A stretch of DNA of 64,000 nt from Schistocephalus solidus (lineage: Eukaryota > Platyhelminthes > Cestoda > Diphyllobothriidea > Diphyllobothriidae). Below are positions 23,145 to 34,966 of the stretch, in pieces; position 1 is the first letter of the stretch, and the number at the start of each line of letters is the position of its first letter. The position numbers and the translations under genes were made by a program. The notes under the pieces were generated by a model, which made no database searches, was not told the origin of the DNA, and saw nothing but the letters and a program-made list of their open reading frames with translations. The stretch is taken from the NCBI GenBank assembly GCA_017591395.1, contig WEDG01005348.1:186001-250000 (forward strand), given 5' to 3'.

Positions 23145-23438
23145 GTAGGTCTTTTTACCTTTTTGCAGTGGATACTTGAATACGGAATAGGAGGGGAGAG
23201 GCGGTGACCTCATGTAGGGTGAAAATTGTTACTGTTATGGACCAATAACCTAATCACTCGACTTTCCGTACCAACTTTTTTCCTGTCAGTGTGCCTTTTC
23301 GAAAAAATCAGTCCAATCCTTCTGTCAGGTCAAGATAAAATGACTTAGTGTTAGAATACAGACGAGGAAATGGGGACATTTCCGGCACTTTTTCCTGATT
23401 CCCAGTCCAAGTATGTTTTATTTGATCAAAATTTGGCA

Positions 23439-23615
23439 GTTCGACCGTCGTTGACAACTGTTTACCGTGTGCGCCGTATCGAGGTTGACACAGGGACGGT
23501 GGTCATAGATTTGTGCAGCATCTACCACACTCTTATCCCTCACCCGCCTGGGCCAGGTGCCAAACCTTAGCCAAGAAGACCGGAGGTGGAGTCTGATGCA
23601 GTGGCTGCCAGGGTT
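23439..23615 (-). repeat. Degenerate RTE/SINE 3' tail
   Basis: The + strand begins with GCAGTTCGACCGTCGTTGAC and then shows the order of the shared RTE/SINE tail: GGGACGGTGG, GCAGCATCTACCACACTCT, CCGCCTGGGCC, CCAAGAAGACCGGAGG. Reading the element 5' to 3' it lies on the minus strand. Too decayed to assign to RTE or SINE. Confidence 0.6.
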
Positions 23616-23721
23616 AAATAACCCGACTACGCAGGCAACACACGACCAGCCCCTCTACACAACAGCAGGTCTTAATATAAAATGGAATCAAGCCGTTAAT
23701 TGCTTAAAAGAAGATGTGTTC

Positions 23722-24201
23722 ATCGGGAGAAGTTTTTTGTGTCTGACGTTTCGGGTAGTGGTTTAGTCTATCCATCTTTAGAGACAGGAAATTCAGGCTC
23801 ACAGCTCTCATTATATGTCGCCCTTTGCCTTGTGCGTAACCTGTCGCTACGGGCTGTAGCGCTGTGTCCTACCCCTATCTCACCGTCGCTTGTGTCTCCA
23901 TTCCGCATGTCACGGCGTGGAACGATCAGGGCCGCCAACGACCTCAGCGCCCAACAAGGGCGGGATGAAACAAGCAACAGTGAGACGCAGGCGACCTCAC
24001 ATGCTGTCAACGGAGGTGGTGGGGGCGGCGAGACAAGTAACAATGATATACGGGTTGGACGCAGCGCCACAGCCGGCATTGACGGGCTACGCACAAGGCA
24101 AAGGACGGCATCTAATGAGGGCTGTGAGCCTGAATTTCCAGTCTCTAAAGAGGCGTAGACGTAACCACTACCCGAAACGTCAGACACAATAAACCTCCCC
24201 T
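23722..24201. mobile_element. Foldback element with ~180-bp inverted arms
   Basis: The left arm from 23722 (TTGTGTCTGACGTTTCGGGT at 23737) is the reverse complement of the right arm ending at 24201. The match runs at roughly 80% by eye through TTTAGAGAC, GAAATTCAGGCTCACAG and TTTGCCTTGTGCGTA, leaving about 100 bp of unpaired centre. Open frames on both strands encode related peptides simply because the arms are mirror copies. Each arm ends, reading outward, in a hammerhead-like string (CTAAAGA, a short stem, then CCCGAAACGTCAGACAC). No transposase is present. Confidence 0.75.
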
Positions 24202-25021
24202 AGTGAATGTCCCTTTTTTGACTTATCATCTGGGCATCGCATCTTCCTTAGTTGCTCATTCAAGGGGATTAATTGGCTCTTGTCGTTTTTGCTGTTTATC
24301 TCCTCCACGCTTGTTTGATTCCATCCCCCACGCTACGCTCTTCCTCACCCTTATTTATATATCTCGATCTGCACGTCGCACCGCCAGTCCCGGTCTTCTA
24401 CAGGCAAGCTTAATTCGAGCTATGTAGTTAATCTGCCATTTCAAAAGTGAATAGGAAAAAAATGATTTGTAGAGTTTGGCCTCTTTTACAGACATATGGA
24501 ACCGAAGAATGTTGCCCTTGTAAACAGCCTCTCCGTTCGTAATCTTTCGACAAAAAGTCGGTAATAAATCTAGTCTGCAAGGAATCTACTCCATAGTGTA
24601 AAAGAAACACTTAATGATGCATAGAATTCTCTCATCAGCGTTGGTCTTTCTACAAAAGCAGGCTCGTTTTTTTCATATAAGATTTAGACGAACACTGCGT
24701 AGGACAGTGGACAGGTTCTCCAAACGTAAAACAATTTTCCATTAAAAGAGTTATAAAAACAAGAATACGCTTATGTGCCTCCTTCACCATGAGCAACAGA
24801 ACCATTCTGGCAGAGGACAATGCCTCGGTTTTTTTCTCAATAACAAGGAGCATCTGTGTCGACACTTTATTAAGGCGGCAGTTAGGAGCGTCCTCCAAAA
24901 TTTTCTAATTACCTTTGTTGTGGGGGCGTTTTCATTTCACTCAATCACCGCATGGCTTTAGATGATATTTTAGGTTAACAGGATACCATGCAAGCCGAGT
25001 TGAAATACTGGCATACAGTCC

Positions 25022-25215
25022 CCTAGAGGAAACCAATCAAAAAAGGAAATGGGTCACTACCGGGCGTAGACGTCATTAGTCTCACAGTCCTTGTTGAGGT
25101 CACGTAAGCTGTGTAGTGGGGCCTACTTAAGAAGGATGTCTCCGAAAGCAAGCCTTTAAAAGGTGAGTTCGGTGGGAGGATTAAAGGGAATGCCCATCGT
25201 GTGAGATTTCTAAAC
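25022..25215 (+). repeat. Inverted-repeat pair, left member
   Basis: Reverse complement of 27475-27665. Shared blocks include GGTCACGTAAGCTGTGTAGT, GGGGCCTACTTAAG and GGTGGGAGGATTAAAG. The members are about 2.3 kb apart. They could be termini of a DNA element or two copies of a short dispersed repeat in opposite orientation; no transposase is visible between them. Confidence 0.65.
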
Positions 25216-25369
25216 CGCGCAAAGTCAGTTCGCACAGCGTAGATATTTGAGAAGGCGTCTGGCTGCCTGCGCCTTCATTCAACCAATCATAACCCAGCTC
25301 ACCCCTGTGACGAGGAGCACAAACCCGCGCTTATCGACGGCGCATATGGTCCATAGCTGAAGCACTTTA

Positions 25370-25870
25370 TCGGGAATGGGCATGCACCGCTCTACTGGCT
25401 TCCCAAAGCAAACAAACTCCACGTGGGTTTACGAACGGACAACTAACTACCAGGCCAAAGTGGTTCAATGTATGATAGCAGAGGGGGGAGGGAGGGAGAT
25501 TCGATCTGCAACGACAGAGGCTGATAGTTGGCGAGGCGCTGATTCGATGAACTGCTTATGACTCATCTGTTAGACCCCGTCTGTAGACCATCTGCGCTAT
25601 CCACGAGCCTATTTTTGTATTTCTGGTACAAGGTAGTGTTCCGACTTGTGATTGGCAGAATGAAGACAGAATAAGCCCGAAACGGTTCTGTATCCATCTA
25701 CCCCCGTTCTCGGTCGCTTCTCTTCCCCCGCCCGCCACTATCATAACTGCAGTGATTTCGGCCTGGTATTTGGTTGCCTGTTTGTGACCTTTGCCACTCA
25801 TATGGAGCTTCCTTTGTTCCTCAGGCCGATTGATCGGTGCGCCATTCTTCCGGATTAAACATTTGCAATT
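25370..25870. repeat. Mirror-image repeat with tRNA-like and hammerhead-like pieces
   Basis: The segment at 25425-25510 (CTACCAGGCCAAAGTGG, then TATGATAGCAG and a G-rich tract) is repeated inverted at 25725-25775 (TACCAGGCCGAAATCACTG read on the minus strand). Between them the minus strand around 25620-25550 resembles the front of a tRNA (TGGATAGCGCAGATGGTCTA) without a clean B box. The + strand at 25656-25690 ends in GCCCGAAACGGTTCTG, resembling the 3' half of a hammerhead motif. Confidence 0.4.
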
Positions 25871-26557
25871 GCTTGGGGAAATTTTCTTGAAAACGTGCCT
25901 ACATCCACTAAATGCCATTTTGAATGCCTATTAGTTTGGTGGGACGTTTTTTCCGGACAAACATTTTGCCCAACACTGAAGAAGTACGAATGAACAAACT
26001 AGTTATCGGATAAATTTGCTAAAAAAGGAAGTTCGTTTTATTCGTTTTAACGGTAAATTTTATACAGAACTGTAATTTTACTTGAATTTGTGAAAACGCT
26101 TTAGTGCTTTCTTTGACTTATAAGATTCTTTTCTAAAGTAAGCCTAATATATCCAGCGGTTGTCAAGACATGTGTGTAAACCGAGGGCCTTTCGTTATTT
26201 TCGTCCTGTCATGGTAAGACACGTGCTTGAACGAACCCAGTGGTTTTATACGTACGTTCTACGATAGACAGACAGAGTGGATGTTCATCGGTTTTTTCTG
26301 CTCTCCGACCGTTTTCGGGTCTAAAGTCCCAAATTCAAGAATGACATATTTGCATTCGAAACAGTCATTTGTATTCTTGAACTCATGATCGTAAGTCAAG
26401 TGCAACTGCATACTGTGAGATGACTTTAACTACCGTACGTAAGTGCGTAGGTACCTTGGTTCCCATGTCTGTGTTAGTTACTACTTATTCGCCCAGTTCA
26501 CTTTGTATCCCGGACAAGATCGTGCTGCTTTCCAACTTCCCTCGGGACCATAGGAAG

Positions 26558-26576
26558 CCCCCCCCCCCGAAAAAAA
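26558..26576 (+). repeat. C11 homopolymer followed by G and A7
   Basis: Eleven consecutive C, one G, then seven A. A likely source of read or assembly error. Confidence 0.9.
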
Positions 26577-26981
26577 CGACTTACGAGCCTAATAGGAGAA
26601 GCAAGCAAAGCGGGATGTTTGCTGTTCGACGCCGGAGGAAGCCGAAGTTGCAGGTGTTAGCATCACGACCTGTCACGTTGGGATCACTACTTGTGGGCAA
26701 TAGTAATTATGGCGGTCGACTGGGCATCACCGATTGCACTGCGAACCATGCCTTTAGGGCATCTACTCGTTACCCATTCCGCAAACTTTGATTAACCCGT
26801 AAACAGTCAGAGATCTTAAGAGCTTTTGTTTTCAGCCATTCGTTCAATTACAAATTTTAGGTCCGACAGAGCTACCTCTTGTACTTCCTTATACTTACTA
26901 CAGCGCCGCGGCCTTAAGTTCCTCGTCCTTTATCAAATTGTAGGAATGTCAGTCATGTCAAGAGCAACCTAAAACAAACGT

Positions 26982-27385
26982 CAGTTCGACCTTTCGTAGT
27001 TCGACGAAGTCCACATTATGGTCCACAGAAGGGTGATGCAGGGACGATGACTTGTGCGCAAATTGCTTTAAGTGGTATTAGACTTGCACTGCATCTAGCG
27101 CACTCTCTCCCCTTACCCGCCTGTGCGTGGTGTCAAGATGTAGTCAAGACGACCGAAGTTGTGGTTGGGCGCAGATGAAGCATCTCCCATAGAGTGGGAA
27201 AGCGGGTTGCGGCATGAGCCTGCACCTTCGCGGGCCCATGTTGGTCACACACACCCTCTATGTTCGGCATTTGTTATGGAACCGCATTCCAATTAATAAT
27301 GACGCCTGCCGTACCCTGATTTGGCCCCCGTGTTGGTCCAGCACATTTACCACGCGGTCCGTTTAGGAGGCACACACACACCCTC
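26982..27385 (-). mobile_element. RTE-tail SINE, degenerate copy
   Basis: On the + strand it reads from the shared RTE 3' terminus (CAGTTCGACCTTTCGTAG) through GGGACGATGACTTGTGCGC and AGACTTGCACTGCATCT to the SINE-specific head (TATGTTCGGCATTTGTTATG, CCCCCGTGTTGGTCCAGC, CGGTCCGTTTAGGAGGC). Same layout as the three tandem copies at 58.1-59.2 kb. Confidence 0.7.
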
Positions 27386-27474
27386 TCAAATTCACAAAGA
27401 GGTTGGGCCTTCCACATTTTACGGAGAGATTCTTCGAACCGAAGCTAGGGCAGTTGTTTTTCCATTCGCCTAGT

Positions 27475-27665
27475 TTAGAAATCTCACACGATGGGTATTT
27501 TCTTTAATCCTCCCACCAAATTGCCCTTTTAAATGCTTGCTTTCGGTGACATCCACTTAAGTAGGCCCCACTACACAGCTTACGTGACCTCAACATGGAC
27601 TGTGGGACGAATGATGTCTTCACCCGGCAGTGCCCCATTTCCTTCGTTGATTGGTTTCCCCATAG
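27475..27665 (-). repeat. Inverted-repeat pair, right member
   Basis: Reverse-complement partner of 25022-25215. Read on the minus strand it passes GGTCACGTAAGCTGTGTAGT and GGGGCCTACTTAAG in the same order as the left member. Confidence 0.65.
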
Positions 27666-29405
27666 GACTGTATGCAATCTTTCCATCTCTTCGTGCGTGG
27701 TAATCTTCTGTGCACCAAGTTTTTATCATCTAGAAGAACGCCTCTCTTATTCGTGTTTTCAATGGCTTAATAATGTTGGTGGGCCACCATCAACCCCACC
27801 TAAAATGTCCTTTTTGTGACAAGTTGTGGTCGCCACAGAACAAGGTCAACTGATCCTTTTTCTTATAAACGCTTTTTTTCTGGGATGACCGTGACCACTG
27901 TTTAGGCTGTTTTTTAGAATTAAAAATACACTCCTTTTAGATCAAGGTAACTCGGCCACTCATTCGTTTTATCCTCAAAGTGCAAGTTGTAAACTAGGTC
28001 CTCATCTGATGGCCGTTCCGGGTCGTCGCGCGTGAAAAGTATCATAGTTTTCCTTGACAGTATCCCTCATGCGATGTGAAAAGGAAAATTTTACCATTAA
28101 TTTTAACGACTGCGGTGTCCACATCCAGCTTCCATCATCCCAATTTGTCTTCCCATTGGAATAGTACCGTTGGAAGGTGAAACAGTGCGATAGCTGCTGC
28201 ACGGGTATGTCTCATTATTAAGAAAATTCACGTACAAATGTCGCTTACGACGATTGAACTGCTGTATCTATAATTCGACTGCCTTTGAGGGCTCCAGCTT
28301 TTCGTCCAAAGGTCAGTCTAAGCAATCACGTTCCTGTGGTCGGATTGGTGGAGCGCTACGTCCACGTGACTTGGATTAGTATTCCGTTTATGTGTCCATT
28401 TAGGCCGTATGCACTGAGCCACACCTGTACCAGGATGCTACCGGATACTCCAGCACCGTCCCCGCTGCGCTCTGTTGTGAGGCCAACTGGGGTTTGTTTA
28501 CCTGGGTGTGTTACAAATATTCTGGTGTCCTAGCGACGGAAGCAATAACGCGTATGCATCCCTGCTGGCTTGTTTGTCATTTAGGCGTCCAGCGCATCTC
28601 TTACCCCCTCCAACGTTTACACCACCCTCAGTTTACCATATGAAACACCTTTGTGCATTCGGATGCAGCGGAAACGCCGCCCTGCTGATCATAAAGCACA
28701 CGTGACACGGGTTTTACCAGGAATTACCCCCCCAGGCTTACGTGGAACAAAGATACATATTATTTATACGGTGGAACGGAATCTCTGTATTTCGTCTTAC
28801 TTCGTCCACCACCCGTTTTGGCTAGGTGAAAATTCCCGATTGCAGTCAGTAGTGCCAAAGTCCGCTGATGATTGCCCAGCTGAACCCCGGCCTCATGTTC
28901 GACTACAGCTGACTGACGGTCTGAGATAAGTTGGAAATGATCATCGAATTCTGGTTGATACTTTTCGGTAGTGCTTTCCGACAATTGTCATGATTTATGC
29001 TAGCCCTCTTGTACCAATTTAATCTAATGCGAATTTTCTGTTAACGTGTATGGATCAGTGACAGAGGTGTTCGAGCCGTATTTATTCCGACATAGATCGA
29101 CATGAGTCTCCAAGAACGTGGAATTAGAATATGGACGAACCACGCTGCCACAGTCGAACCCCCTCCTGTGTTTACTAGTTGTCAACGGGCATTGAAGGCC
29201 ACATTGACATTTTGGCCAACATCTGTATCAACCGAAGAAAGCAACAATAACAAAACAACAGGATCCTATGCCGGAACACGTTTATTTTAACACTTCAATC
29301 TGAGAAAATGTGCGGCCTTAACCTACGGCAGCCGATTCACCAATAAAGCAGCCGCACCGGTTCACCTACCCGTGAGGGCATTGGTCCCAGCGTTGGGGGC
29401 AGCGG

Positions 29406-29452
<47 letters not shown>
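29406..29452 (+). repeat. (TA)n(TG)n compound microsatellite
   Basis: About 16 bases of TA repeat pass directly into about 32 bases of TG repeat. Confidence 0.97.
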
Positions 29453-29455
<3 letters not shown>

Positions 29456-31689
29456 AGAGGAGAGCCGACTAAAAATGTTTTCTGGATTTGTCTGGATTTA
29501 CCTCTAGCGTTTACAACCATCTGTCAGCTCACTTCGTCTACCACTACGTCCTTGAACCTGCTCGATAGCAGTTATTGTTTCGGGCCAAATAGCACCACCA
29601 ATCCAGCCACTGGACTCCTATTACTACGACCCACCACTCTTCACCAAGACAAAATCTTGTAATCGCCATCGTCGATAATGAGAGTTGAGTAGTCATCTCT
29701 ATTTGTACAAATATGTAGTTAGGGACCGCAGGATGGATAGTTCTTTCGCTTAGTTCTGCGACTTCCGTTTGACTGGAACAACGCACCTGATTTAGGTGTG
29801 TTAGCTCGAGTGTTACGGTTTAGCAGCCTTATTGAAGGTGATGGCTCAACTCTTCTACTACTCAACACTCTTGAAATCGTCGTAAGTTTGGTTTTGTTAG
29901 ACTCATGTGAAGGGCGAATGTTTATTGTTCTTTGTGTTGCTGCAATTATGTCTGACCTAATTGGTGTCAATGTCGGCGGTGGATATGGGCAGTCCAACCC
30001 ACTTTTCTCCTGCGACTGAGACCGAAGACCCAAAGATCGCCTGCATATCCGGACGGACTGTGTCTGATCAGGCTTTGAGTTAACCTCTACAACGCCTGTG
30101 ATTGCCCTGTTGTGTCGCATCAACAGCAGCGGCCATCAGCTTATAAGGCGTACTCGGGCGACTGATCAATCTACTGTCCGGCGCACCCGGATCTTTGTGG
30201 CAATAAAGACAACGCGTCAGATCATTATGCGTTTTCTAAGAATTTCGGAAACCTCCCTAGAAGCATTGATTTAGTAAACGGTGTCGTTCTTTGTCCGTTC
30301 ATTTGGTCTCGAGACGTTTGAAAATGCTCCCCTCGTTAAGCTGACAACAATTACTGTCGGCACAGTCTTCACTGGCCATAAACCCAGTTTGAAGGCACCC
30401 ATTTACCCGCACCACTACATTTTGTTGGTCATGGTTTTATACCTTCATGGCGATGTCGTCAACGTAGTTGAGACCTGCCAGTCAGCTTCCAGGTGTTATT
30501 TCAACAATGGCAAAACTGCGTTCAACCCCTTCAAGAATCTAGTCACTGACATAGCCAAAAGGAAGGGATGACATTAGGTTACGTTATCGAAGGCCAGGTC
30601 GAATATAGAGCGGTTGAGCGAAAGTGTGTTGTAGATCAGAGCTCAAGCGATTTCAGAGCGATTTCAGACCCTGGTCACTGTGACAGCAGCTGAACCCCGA
30701 GATCTTTACTTCTCCATGGCCTGGTTCGGCAATTTGAACTTTTGGAAAGCCGCAGACCGGCGTCATACTGCCGAAGACTGCGCTCTGCCAAACTGGGCAC
30801 CGGAGTCTAGAAGCCTTCGCACTTTCCAGCATCCGACACCAAGCGCCCGTATCAAATTAAGTACTCCAGCTCATATACTATCCGCCAGCACCACCGGAAC
30901 AGTGTTTTTCCAAAACTGTAATACTCAATTCAGACATTTTATGTGGTTTCTTGGAGATTCTGAGTGCATGTGGGCCACCAAAAACCGCTCGAATTATTTA
31001 TTCAAGGTTATCTCCATAGCGTTTTGGTTGAAAAATCCACCCACAAGGCAGTCGTAGCAGGCAATCTTATTTAATGCCGTTTCGATAACGGTACGCAACA
31101 GTGCAGTGCCCTGTGGTATTTGATGAGAAAGTGGGTGTACCAGACCTCATTTCTCCATTCCCTATCAACGCTGTCACTACTGGTCCGTGCCGGATTTTTG
31201 TCAGGCCTAGGAAGCTTTACTGAAGGTCGCTACCCTATTTGTCACAAGTATGTGTCGATCAGTCAGTAGCCTAATTAATGGGAAAAATGTTTTCTCTTCT
31301 GTTTAGTTGAGTGCAGTCTTCGCAACTGCGTCATCCTCAAGTTACCAAGACCACCTTCAGCTCTGTCCACGAGTCGGTTTTTAGTCTCTCATCATGTTTG
31401 AACAAATATTGCTGTAAGGAGGGGGGAGGGGGCGTCTCCCTCGGTCTCACAATTTGGGCTCCAATTTCTGGGTTTTTGCTCGGTTTACTGGCGTTCAGGT
31501 ACAGCTAAGGATATTGGTATGGCAGGTGGCCATTTGTCAGCGTCGTAGGTTGTTTTCTGTTGAACTTCCAGTATGCACGAAAATTCGTTTGCCAAAATTT
31601 TGAAATGAATTGCCAATTTCAAAAACTTACCTTAGTATGGTTTTCGCACTTAAGAACCTGGAGGATAATCGGATGCGTGTACATGTGCT

Positions 31690-32130
31690 GTGAATATAGT
31701 TCCACCTGTAACGCCTAAAATATACTACTGACTGCCTGTTGGCAGTTTAATTAATATCACGCAGTTAACTTCCTGTGACGGAGAAGCTGGCCCAAATATT
31801 CATATCAACGTACAGTCTAGGCCTATAAGTAATCAAATAGACTGATTTACTCAAAATTAGCGATAATTTCTGAGGAAATTAAAAACAGCAATTTGTAAAC
31901 TGGAGTATATCTACCAGAAAGCACATAGGGAATGCTGGGGGACCCACTGATGATCTGGGTCCCTCACATCTCTCTTAAACAGCGGCAGAATACCGACAAA
32001 ACAAATGGGCTTCTTAATAGTACCTGTGCTGTATGGTTCCACTTGTAACCTCTAAATATACTACTGACTGCCTTTAATGAATATTATATAGTACAAAATT
32101 TGCATACTTCAAAATTTCTCGCCGGTTGTC
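31690..32130 (-). repeat. Dispersed repeat family A, copy 3, with flanking direct repeats
   Basis: Inverted relative to the copies at 1 and 19.7 kb: CAGCAATTTGTAAACTGGAG (31890) and GCGGCAGAATACCGAC (31982) are reverse complements of landmarks there. A box of about 40 bases (GTTCCAC(C/T)TGTAAC, then TAAA(A)TATACTACTGACTGCC) occurs at both 31697 and 32036, so the unit is bracketed by direct repeats 339 bp apart. Further pieces of the same AT-rich block occur at 32350-32440. Confidence 0.6.
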
Positions 32131-33773
32131 CCATATTTTATTGCTCCATTTGCTTTTGTTATCACATTCGAATCAACGAAAAACTGGCGATAATTGGATA
32201 TGGGCCGTCAGTCAAAACACTGGAGGCAAGGACCCCCTTTATACGTGAATGGTGGTAATAGAGGTTATATGGGTGAGACAATTGGAAAGGACATATAACT
32301 GTTTTTAGGCAGCATATATTTAAACAAAATATATATATATTACGCATGCGAAGCCTCAGATAAATTTATTTACTATAATCTAGCGATTAATTACCGAGGA
32401 AATTAAAAATCAACAATTTCGCACAGTTATACAGCATAAACTGTTTTAATTCTCTTCGATATTTGGTAAGCTTCGTTGAAATTATATAATTAAACACGCT
32501 TTTTGTGTACTATGCACAAATAACGTATAGCACATGATTGAGGAGTTTTATTTCATACGCAATTAAGCTATCCACCAATACCGTCCCGTGTGGGTGAACC
32601 AAACGGAGGAAGCAGGTACCAGAAAGCAAAACATCCGTTGTCCGCAGAACTCTGCGACCCATTCGAAAATCCGCAATATATATTTAGGTATGCTGGACTA
32701 TAAAATCTGCGATAGAGTAAAGCCGCAAACGTTGAATCGTGATATAACGAGGGATTGCTCTAACTTCGTTTCCTAGCTCATTCGCGAATAAATATGACCC
32801 TGGACGTATCAAGGCGGTACCCCCACACCAAACGGTAACCTTACACGGGTGTGGTGGATTCGCATGAAGTTCCCTAGCAGCTATTCTCTCCTCAAATCTG
32901 CAGTTTTGTTCATCAAACCACTCAGTACAAAGCGACCCAACAATCTTAACCAAACTCGAGGCAAGATTCAGTAAGTTAGACTTAAGTCAGCCACAAACGC
33001 AGTTCTGTAAAAGCGTTATATCGGCGTGTTTAGACGCACTTCCTAGGGCCCACTTCTGTCCTACAGTCGAACTAGTTTGGTGAACGCTACTCTCACGTGA
33101 ATTGAACCTGCGGCTTCTCGTCTGAAAGCAAATTAAGAGTTAACAAGTTTTGGCACATACCCTCCTGAGAGTTGTGTAGACCACCTTGCGCATCCACATA
33201 AATGACTAAGTAATCGTACCATATATAACACTCATACAATTTTGCAGTTAAGGTGGACCACGTACACTTCGTAGAGAACAGTGTCGTTGTAATTGAAATT
33301 CCACGTTCTTAAAAAATCACATAGTTTCAAACTTTAAAACCGAATCTGACGATATACTTTACTGCAAAAGAGGAGATGTTTGCATGCATGCTTTCTGTAA
33401 AATGTGTTAGGGTTTATGTGGACACCACGATTCCGTGGAAAAAACCCCAAGACCTAAGTTATTAGCTTTTGGGAAGTTTAATTTTTGCCAGTAGCCGGAT
33501 AGGTGCACACTCAAAAGCCTGCATCCTAGCGTGACTGATATATCTTGGAATTATTCTGCTCCCTTCTATCCGAAGTCACTCTTTTTAATTTCGGTTCATG
33601 TTTCCTGAAATACATCGCCTACTGTATATAGTGAAAATAATATTCTGACTCATGTCCCTGTTTTTTTTGTGAATCCCAAACTGTGGCTGCTCTTATCGCA
33701 TCACTATGCGTTTTTCCTCGCTCTGATGTTCAGCAAAGTATTAATGACCCAATTTTGTTTTTCTTTTGTCCAG

Positions 33774-33992
33774 GTCTTTGTGGCTAGCCCCACCAAATCA
33801 CGCGCAGTTCACATGATTCTCTACCAGAACCAGGAGAAACTGATCACCTTCCTGTCCAACTTCCAAACGGATCGCACTGAGGATGCCCAATTCAACGATG
33901 AAAAGCAGTACCTCATTAAACAGATCCGCGAACTGAAGCCCCTGCCTCCGATGCCCGCAGCAACGAGCGCAGGCCCCACTGGTGGTTACTAG
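33774..33992 (+). CDS. CAB39: CAB39 (MO25) exon 5 and stop
   Basis: 72 codons plus TAG at 33990-33992. It opens [20 protein letters not shown] and contains [20 protein letters not shown] then [16 protein letters not shown], matching the conserved MO25 C-terminus (FQNDRTEDEQFNDEK in human). The last 15 or so residues ([13 protein letters not shown]) are lineage-specific. Acceptor TTTGTCCAG, phase 0. In human MO25-alpha this C-terminal region takes part in binding the STRAD tail peptide. Confidence 0.96.
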   Translation, partial: VFVASPTKSRAVHMILYQNQEKLITFLSNFQTDRTEDAQFNDEKQYLIKQIRELKPLPPMPAATSAGPTGGY

Positions 33993-34966
33993 GTGCTCCT
34001 TCTCCCTCTGTGTCACACCAATTCCACTGCCTCACACCACCCGCTGTTTTTCGTTTGCAAATGCGAGAGTGCGTTTTCAGCCTGTAAATGGTGTTTTCTG
34101 ATCGACCGTGAGGGGAGGGGCGATCTCCCTGGTCTGTGGTACTGGCGTTCGCTTCTAGATCTCTCCTTTAAAGCTGTCCCCTGCGTGGTCCGCGCACCTA
34201 GAGCCCACATTCCCTACATTCTAGCGCTGTCTCCCACGCTGCGTTGGCTCTGCTTCCTCCACATCAGCAACCCCCTGGTCCACCATGTCTCTGGTTGACT
34301 GTAGGCGGCTAGCTGGCTCTTATTTAACTCACGTTTGATCCAGGTGTGTGTGTGTGTTTGTGCTTTCGTACCCGAAATGCTCCCTCTTCAGCCTAAACCA
34401 CAGCGGTTACCGTTCTTTATCATCAACCATCCTTTAACGGGATGGTGGATCTGGATGGCTCCTGTGCACTCGCGTTGACTGTCACAAACAGGCCCGCTGT
34501 GATGCGCCGTTTCAAACCTTCCTGTTGGCGTGCTACTTTTGTATATAATTTTCCACCGCCATTCTCCCCTGTCCATTTTATTGGCTTTAACCCCCACCTC
34601 CGAAAACATTCACACAGGTATGTAAAGGGCAAGCTTCTTTCGGTGGTTTGGTTTTCTCCCTCTCCGCTGTTCTTGACGCTGACCCGCAGTAGTCTCTTTG
34701 CCTTCAATTTTTTCTGTCGATTTTTGCTTGTTTCCTGTGTGGATGCAGTCTCTCCACTTCTACAGCCCTTTTGTGTCTCCCCCTCGGCCACACTGGATGC
34801 CCTGTTGGCAACGATTGGGGTTCACCTACTACTCATGGAAGTCATCCACATGCTTACTGAGACTGTGTTTGACTTTTCAGTTCCGAAGAGATCGACGCCG
34901 TGTTAGTCCAGCTTCCCTCGATGAGCACTAACTGGCTACAGGCCGTAGTTAGTCACAATCATAATA
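33993..34966 (+). other. Probable CAB39 3' UTR and downstream sequence
   Basis: GC-balanced, pyrimidine-rich sequence after the stop codon, with a short (TG)n near 34344. I see no canonical AATAAA polyadenylation signal before the RTE copy begins at 34967. The overlapping open frames at 34388-34906 have no recognisable motif. Confidence 0.45.

Larger units (their letters stand above)
23145..33773 (+). other. CAB39 intron 4 (10.6 kb), with repeat insertions
   Basis: Bounded by GTAGGT and TTTGTCCAG. It contains an RTE/SINE tail remnant, the foldback element at 23.7-24.2 kb, an inverted-repeat pair (25.0/27.5 kb), a tRNA-like remnant, an RTE-tail SINE, a (TA)n(TG)n tract and family A repeats. 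The stretches 28.0-29.4, 29.5-31.6 and 32.5-33.7 kb contain no feature I recognise; open frames there (for example 29719-30123 on the minus strand, 134 aa) have no familiar motif. Confidence 0.8.

Noticed and set aside
23700..24192. Overlapping 100-152 aa open frames on both strands, with related peptides
   Set aside because: The similarity between the + and - peptides is explained by the foldback arms; neither resembles a known protein.
29719..30123. 134-aa minus-strand open frame in CAB39 intron 4
   Set aside because: No recognisable domain, Arg/Ser/Thr-rich and low in hydrophobic core residues; probably a chance frame.
31930..31970. CTGATGATCTGGG, hammerhead-like 5' core
   Set aside because: No GAAA half follows, and it is part of the family A repeat.
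33050..33135. Possible minus-strand tRNA (a GGTTCAATTC B-box-like string near 33100)
   Set aside because: No A box at suitable distance and no acceptor or anticodon stem could be formed.
34388..34931. Overlapping 120-154 aa frames on both strands after CAB39
   Set aside because: Mutually overlapping frames in pyrimidine-rich sequence with no recognised motif; more likely 3' UTR or flank.
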